A stretch of DNA of 64,000 bases from contig NZ_SISG01000001.1 in the NCBI RefSeq assembly GCF_004310685.1, positions 558,001 to 622,000 on the forward strand, given 5' to 3'. Source of the DNA: Glaciihabitans arcticus. Lineage in GTDB: Bacteria > Actinomycetota > Actinomycetes > Actinomycetales > Microbacteriaceae. Shown in pieces: positions 60,572 through 64,000 of this stretch. Made by a program: the position numbers and the translations under genes. Within the stretch, counting starts at the first letter, position 1. Each line of letters begins with the position of its first letter. The notes beneath the pieces are model-generated. The model did no database searches. It was not told the DNA's origin and saw only the letters and a list, made by a program, of their open reading frames with translations.

Positions 60572-61183
60572 ATGAACGGCAAGTTCGACGTCAAGCGCGA
60601 CGCCCTGTTTAAGCCGCCTGTCGGCCGCTTCGAGATAGTGGATGTCCCGTCCGCCGCGATCCTGGCGATCGACGGTCACGGCGACCCGAACACGTCGCCC
60701 GCCCACGCGGCTGCGGTTGGGGCCCTGTACGCGGCGTCGTACGCGATCAAGTTCGCGAGCAAAGCCGCCGGACGCGACCTGGTTGTCGCTCCGCTCGAGG
60801 GGTTGTGGTGGTCGGAGAACCCGTCCGAGTTCGCTTCGCTCGCGAAGGCCGACTGGCTGTGGACGATGTTCATCCGGCAGCCGGAGTGGATGTCCGCGGC
60901 GGAGATCTCGTCTCTGCTTTCCACTGCCGCTGCCTCGAAGAAGAACCCGGTGATCGCGCAACTGCGGTTCGAGACGTTCGACGAGGGGCGCGTCGTGCAG
61001 ACGATGCACGTGGGTTCGTACGATGACGAGGCGCCGGTCATCCACCGCCTGCATCACGAGTTTTTGCCGGCCAACGGCCTGGTCGAGCGCGGCAAGCACC
61101 ACGAGATCTACCTCGGCGACCCGCGTCGTGTGGCGCCCGAGAAGCTGCGGACGATTCTGCGGCAGCCGGTGTCGCCGGCGTAG
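60572..61183 (+). CDS. GyrI-like small-molecule-binding domain protein
   Basis: This 203-residue protein is of the GyrI-like (SbmC/COG4832) family: FKPPVGRFEIVDVPSAAILAIDGHGDPNTS at the N terminus, LEGLWWSENPSEF and the end HHEIYLGDPRRVAPEKLRTILRQPV. GyrI-like domains bind hydrophobic or amphipathic small molecules in a cleft, as in BmrR and Rob. There is no DNA-binding domain. It lies 8 bp after the TIR gene with the same orientation, so the two are probably one operon. The link to TIR signalling is a hypothesis; a stand-alone stress or detoxification role is the alternative. Confidence 0.85.
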   Translation: MNGKFDVKRDALFKPPVGRFEIVDVPSAAILAIDGHGDPNTSPAHAAAVGALYAASYAIKFASKAAGRDLVVAPLEGLWWSENPSEFASLAKADWLWTMFIRQPEWMSAAEISSLLSTAAASKKNPVIAQLRFETFDEGRVVQTMHVGSYDDEAPVIHRLHHEFLPANGLVERGKHHEIYLGDPRRVAPEKLRTILRQPVSPA

Positions 61184-61207
61184 CCGGAGGCAGAGTTCGG
61201 CCGCGCA

Positions 61208-62584
61208 TCAGGCAGCCACCATCGTCGCCCGCTGTTTGCCGAGCAGGCGCCAGGTCTGGCTCGGATCGAGCCACGGCGGCGCGAGCAACCAGGGCCGCCC
61301 GTCGCGCATCTCCATGCGAAACCTCGAGCTGTGTAATCCGTGGTGATGAGCCGGACACAACAGCACACCGTTGTCGATATCGGTCGGTCCGCCATTGCTC
61401 CACTCGACAACGTGGTGGGCATGGCACCAACCGGGTGGAGCCGTGCAGGACGGCCACACGCAGCCGCCGTCGCGAACCGCGAGTGCGCGACGCTGCGCCT
61501 TGGTAAAGAGCCGCCGAAGCTCGCCGAGGAGGAGCACCTCGCCGTGCTCGCCGAGCACCACCTGCTGCAGGCCGCCCTCGCAGATCAACTCCTGGATGCC
61601 ATCGAGTGACACGGGCTCGCCCACGTCGTCGAGCCAGCCGACACCTGTGCCCTTCTCAAGGTCGGACGCAGAAACGACGGCCATAACCGAAGCGGTAGGG
61701 CGGTAGCCGATGTCGGTCTCTGTTGCGGTACGGACTCCTGCCGTGACGAGACCCATGATGATGTCAAAATGCCGCTGCTCGCGTGAGCGCGGATCGTCGA
61801 ATGCGGGTTCGCCATCCGTCTCGTCGCAATCTCCCTCGGCGAAGAATTGGAGCTTCGGTGTGCGGTGTCGCTCGCTGAGAGCTGCCCGTAGCAAGGCTGC
61901 ATTCACAGGGTCGGCGACCCCACTGAACGGAGTCATACCGTCGACCTCGCGCCCGACGCGGAAAGCTCGCGCCTCACGAAGCGCCTCATCGCGGGGACGC
62001 GCTCCGTCGGGGTCGAGGGCTTCACGCCACACCCGCGCCTGGACGGCGACGATCTCGGAGGGTTCGTGGGTCGCGGTCTCGACGAGCGCGATCTCGGCCG
62101 CCGTCACCAGCTCGGGCTCGGGCCGCGTTCCGTCGGTTCGGGGTCGATCGGCCTGCGCCAGAATGCGCACGATAGTGCTCGCTGCATCCACTCCCAGATC
62201 GCCGCCGAGCATGGCACGTGCGACCTCGGGGAACGCGGGCGGCAGCTGTTCCCCGGTGAGACCCGCGCGGGGCCGGATCGCGATGCCCAGCCGTGTGCGC
62301 CGCGCTGCTTCGGCAGGGGAGACGCGGGTGATGTTCTCGACGAGATGTGCACCGCGACTGAGACCGTGTCGCTGTGCCAGACCATCGCGACCGAGTTCGT
62401 AGCGCGAGCGGTCATCGATCTCAGCAGCGGATGTCGCGCGCAGTGCATCCACCAGCCGCCCCGCATGCTCGACAGCGCCCGCCAACGAGCAGAGTTCGTC
62501 GTCGGCCAGCCCCGTGATCGGCGCGCTCGAGACCTCGGCAAGCAGGGATATCGCCTGCGCGAGGAGAGGGGCTGATCGGTTCAT
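61208..62584 (-). CDS. DUF222 / HNH endonuclease (second copy)
   Basis: This 458-residue protein is a diverged paralogue of the gene at 4890-6254. The DUF222 region is followed by the HNH domain CVWPSCTAPPGWCHAHHVVE and DIDNGVLLCPAHHHGLHSS. It ends with a conserved basic tail (SQTWRLLGKQRA). The upstream region has an AT-rich dyad (GAATGCGATTTATTC), but it does not match the SOS box spacing. It is convergent with the TIR/GyrI operon (24 bp between stops). Confidence 0.85.
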   Translation of the reverse strand: MNRSAPLLAQAISLLAEVSSAPITGLADDELCSLAGAVEHAGRLVDALRATSAAEIDDRSRYELGRDGLAQRHGLSRGAHLVENITRVSPAEAARRTRLGIAIRPRAGLTGEQLPPAFPEVARAMLGGDLGVDAASTIVRILAQADRPRTDGTRPEPELVTAAEIALVETATHEPSEIVAVQARVWREALDPDGARPRDEALREARAFRVGREVDGMTPFSGVADPVNAALLRAALSERHRTPKLQFFAEGDCDETDGEPAFDDPRSREQRHFDIIMGLVTAGVRTATETDIGYRPTASVMAVVSASDLEKGTGVGWLDDVGEPVSLDGIQELICEGGLQQVVLGEHGEVLLLGELRRLFTKAQRRALAVRDGGCVWPSCTAPPGWCHAHHVVEWSNGGPTDIDNGVLLCPAHHHGLHSSRFRMEMRDGRPWLLAPPWLDPSQTWRLLGKQRATMVAA

Positions 62585-62689
62585 GCGGATACAGTGACAG
62601 CGACCGCCGACATTTCTTTTGTGCAGGTCAGAATGCGATTTATTCGGTGGAAAGCCTGTCGTGACCCAGCCCTGTGGAGGAGAAGAGGG

Positions 62690-63727
62690 CTACTTGAACG
62701 ACACGCTCCAGGTGCCGTCGGCGCCCAACTCGATGAGCGAGCGACCGGCGGGCCAGTCGGCGGTGCCGCTGTAGTCGCCGACCTCATTGACGACGAGATC
62801 CGTGTTGTCGCCGAAGCTCCAGATGACGAAGTTGCTGTCGCCGGCGTGGTCGAGCGCGACCGTGCCGGCCGGTCCCTCGTACCAGAACACCGTGTCACTT
62901 GTGCCGCTCGCACCCTCGGGACCGATGGTCGGCAGGGTGTCGAGGTCGCGCAGAGTGATCGTCCAGTCGCCGGAGCCCTGCACGGAGAATCGGTTGATCG
63001 GATCCTCGAACTCGGCGTTCACGAGCACCGTGCCGGCGTAGTCGCCGCGGCTGTGCGCCACGGTGCGCACGAGGGCGCCCGACTCGTCGGCACCGGCGAC
63101 GAAGAAGCCGCTTTCGCCGACGTAGCTCAGGGTGGCGACGGCGATGCTGTCGGTGCCGCCGGGCAGTTCGAGGTCGACGATCGCGTCGCCGGTGCCGGTG
63201 TAGACGACCGCGCCGTCGGCACCCGTGATACCGGGAGCCGCGGGAGGGGCGGTCGGGGTGTAGCCGCCGTAGGCGCCGCTCGGCGCAGGGTCGGGGTCGT
63301 CGGCACGGATATCCGCACGCTCGAGCGAGCCCGTAGCGGCGACGAAGATGATGGCGCCGATGATGGCCAGGGCCAGCGCGCCCAGACTGATGATGACGCC
63401 CCACGGCTGCTTGCCGGGAGGCACGACCGGCGGAGGAGCCTGCGTGTATGCCGGAGCGGGTGTTGGGGCCGGCTGCTCCCAGATGCTGGGCTCGGGCTCC
63501 TCGATCGGGGCCTCCCAGTACGTCGGGGGTTGCTGTTCGAGGGGCGTGGCCAGGAGCCGGCTGGGCCTGGGTGGTTCGAGGGCGGGAGCTGTGGCATCCG
63601 GAACCGGCTCGGACGGCGGCGTCTTCTTGCGAGACTTCGGGGCGACCGGAGTGGGGGCGGACGGCGGCACCGGAATCGGTGGCGGGCCGTGCGTGTAACC
63701 GGTGGTGTTGTCCGTGTCGTCGGCCAT
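62690..63727 (-). CDS. Membrane-anchored protein with Pro-rich N terminus and two beta repeats
   Basis: I do not recognise this 345-residue protein. The first 100 residues are Pro/Ala/Thr-rich and likely disordered and cytoplasmic. One membrane segment (WGVIISLGALALAIIGAIIFVA) follows. The extracellular half shows two copies of a beta-rich unit with the pattern VxYxGxGxxxVxL ... FVxxxxD ... GDYxGT ... GxWxxxx, at about residues 165-250 and 270-345. It resembles other actinobacterial surface proteins of unknown ligand. It is divergent from rpsO. Confidence 0.7.
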   Translation of the reverse strand: MADDTDNTTGYTHGPPPIPVPPSAPTPVAPKSRKKTPPSEPVPDATAPALEPPRPSRLLATPLEQQPPTYWEAPIEEPEPSIWEQPAPTPAPAYTQAPPPVVPPGKQPWGVIISLGALALAIIGAIIFVAATGSLERADIRADDPDPAPSGAYGGYTPTAPPAAPGITGADGAVVYTGTGDAIVDLELPGGTDSIAVATLSYVGESGFFVAGADESGALVRTVAHSRGDYAGTVLVNAEFEDPINRFSVQGSGDWTITLRDLDTLPTIGPEGASGTSDTVFWYEGPAGTVALDHAGDSNFVIWSFGDNTDLVVNEVGDYSGTADWPAGRSLIELGADGTWSVSFK

Positions 63728-63852
63728 CGTGTCCTCCCGGGTACGGATTCAACGGTAGCTCACCGGGTCAGGTGCCGAGCACCTCGCGGTGGCGGCCATT
63801 CGTGCTGGAAACGATCTGCCGGTGCAGTCGGGGTACCGAACTCCAAACCTGC

Positions 63853-63880
63853 TAAACTCACAAGGTTGCCGTCTAACGGC
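63853..63880 (+). promoter_or_regulatory. rpsO promoter and leader hairpin
   Basis: TAAACT (63853-63858) is a possible -10 box without a clear -35. GCCGT-CTA-ACGGC (63868-63880) is a perfect 5-bp hairpin in the presumed leader. rpsO leaders often control translation by binding S15, so the 90-nt leader before the GAAAGGGG site may have this role. The rest of the 217-bp gap shows nothing recognisable. Confidence 0.35.
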
Positions 63881-63944
63881 CGCGGATCAAGAGAGCTGAC
63901 ACATCAGGTGAACAGCACCGCGCAACGAACGAAAGGGGCCATCT

Positions 63945-64000
63945 ATGCCACTCGCACCAGATGCCAAGAAAGCGATCATCGACGAGTACGCCACTCACCC
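63945..64000 (+). CDS. rpsO: 30S ribosomal protein S15 (3'-truncated by window edge)
   Basis: Only the first 18 complete codons are visible, but MPLAPDAKKAIIDEYATH is a clear S15 start: bacterial S15 begins with a hydrophobic residue, K-K-x-I-I and EYATH-x-G-D-T. S15 is a primary 16S-binding protein of the small subunit. The AAAGGGG site lies 6 bp before the ATG. In many actinobacteria rpsO follows ribF and precedes pnp; here 51 kb of other genes lie in between. Confidence 0.9.
   Translation, partial: MPLAPDAKKAIIDEYATH

Noticed and set aside
60069-61183. Complete Thoeris system
   Set aside because: No ThsA-like (SIR2-SLOG or other effector) gene is in the window, so only a ThsB-like TIR protein with a possible partner is claimed.
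62600-62680. SOS box before the second DUF222-HNH gene
   Set aside because: The dyad GAATGCGATTTATTC has a 7-bp spacer and the halves do not match the LexA consensus.
1-64000. tRNA, rRNA, CRISPR array, insertion sequence or prophage
   Set aside because: I scanned the gaps for cloverleaf-type arms, repeat-spacer arrays, transposase or integrase motifs and found none. Two DUF222-HNH genes are chromosomal family proteins, not mobile-element transposases.

Overview
The window comes from a high-GC Gram-positive bacterium, most likely a Microbacteriaceae actinobacterium. Supporting signs are strong G/C preference at third codon positions, many GTG starts, 4-bp ATGA/GTGA gene overlaps, DUF2510 and DUF222-HNH proteins, and Ku plus three-domain LigD. 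The assignment rests on gene content and style, not on a search. I see no tRNA, rRNA, CRISPR array, insertion sequence or prophage.

Layout. 0-2.9 kb: the 3' part of infB, rbfA and a cupin gene. 2.9-13.3 kb: an MFS exporter with a divergent ArsR-type regulator, a DUF222-HNH gene with a possible SOS box, an RNB-domain ribonuclease, mutY, a P-loop kinase, a ketopantoate-reductase-like gene, then truB, two small membrane proteins and ribF. The infB-rbfA-truB-ribF-rpsO block, often contiguous in other actinobacteria, is therefore in pieces; rpsO only begins at the right edge (63.9 kb). 13-17.8 kb: small metabolic and membrane genes, an MFS carrier, a lipoprotein, a ROK sugar kinase and an SRPBCC protein. 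17.9-24 kb: a tight deoxyribose-type operon (SorC/DeoR regulator, deoC, a full aldehyde dehydrogenase and a shortened one without a catalytic domain), followed by a DUF2867-type SDR and a 68-residue protein.

24-33.1 kb: a membrane-anchored GDPD phosphodiesterase, an M20 peptidase, a FAD-Rieske oxidoreductase, a Stealth-family sugar-phosphate transferase, a metallophosphoesterase and a SNF2-type helicase. 33.1-33.4 kb: a 322-bp convergent gap packed with inverted repeats and ending in a strong hairpin, a candidate structured RNA. 33.4-39.5 kb: two adjacent DUF2510 membrane proteins, a PiT phosphate transporter and aspA. 39.5-46.5 kb: a genome-protection block with an LEA-like 11-mer repeat protein, ligD divergent from ku, a BrkB-type membrane protein, a small membrane protein and an Ada-AlkA fusion.

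46.5-54.8 kb: a GlcD-type flavin oxidase, a shortened MDR protein, a carboxymuconolactone-decarboxylase-like protein, a mycofactocin-type SDR, an MFS carrier and membrane proteins including a PrsW-like protease. 55-64 kb: a HelD-like RNA-polymerase-associated ATPase, a NERD-type protein, an MDR oxidoreductase, an SDR, a ThsB-like TIR protein directly followed by a GyrI-like ligand-binding protein, a second DUF222-HNH protein, a proline-rich membrane protein and the start of rpsO.

The most promising novelty is the TIR/GyrI-like pair at 60.07-61.18 kb. It pairs a Thoeris-type signal-producing TIR domain with a small-molecule-binding domain, with no ThsA gene in the window. The structured intergenic region at 33.1-33.4 kb and the catalytic-domain-less aldehyde dehydrogenase in the deo operon come next.
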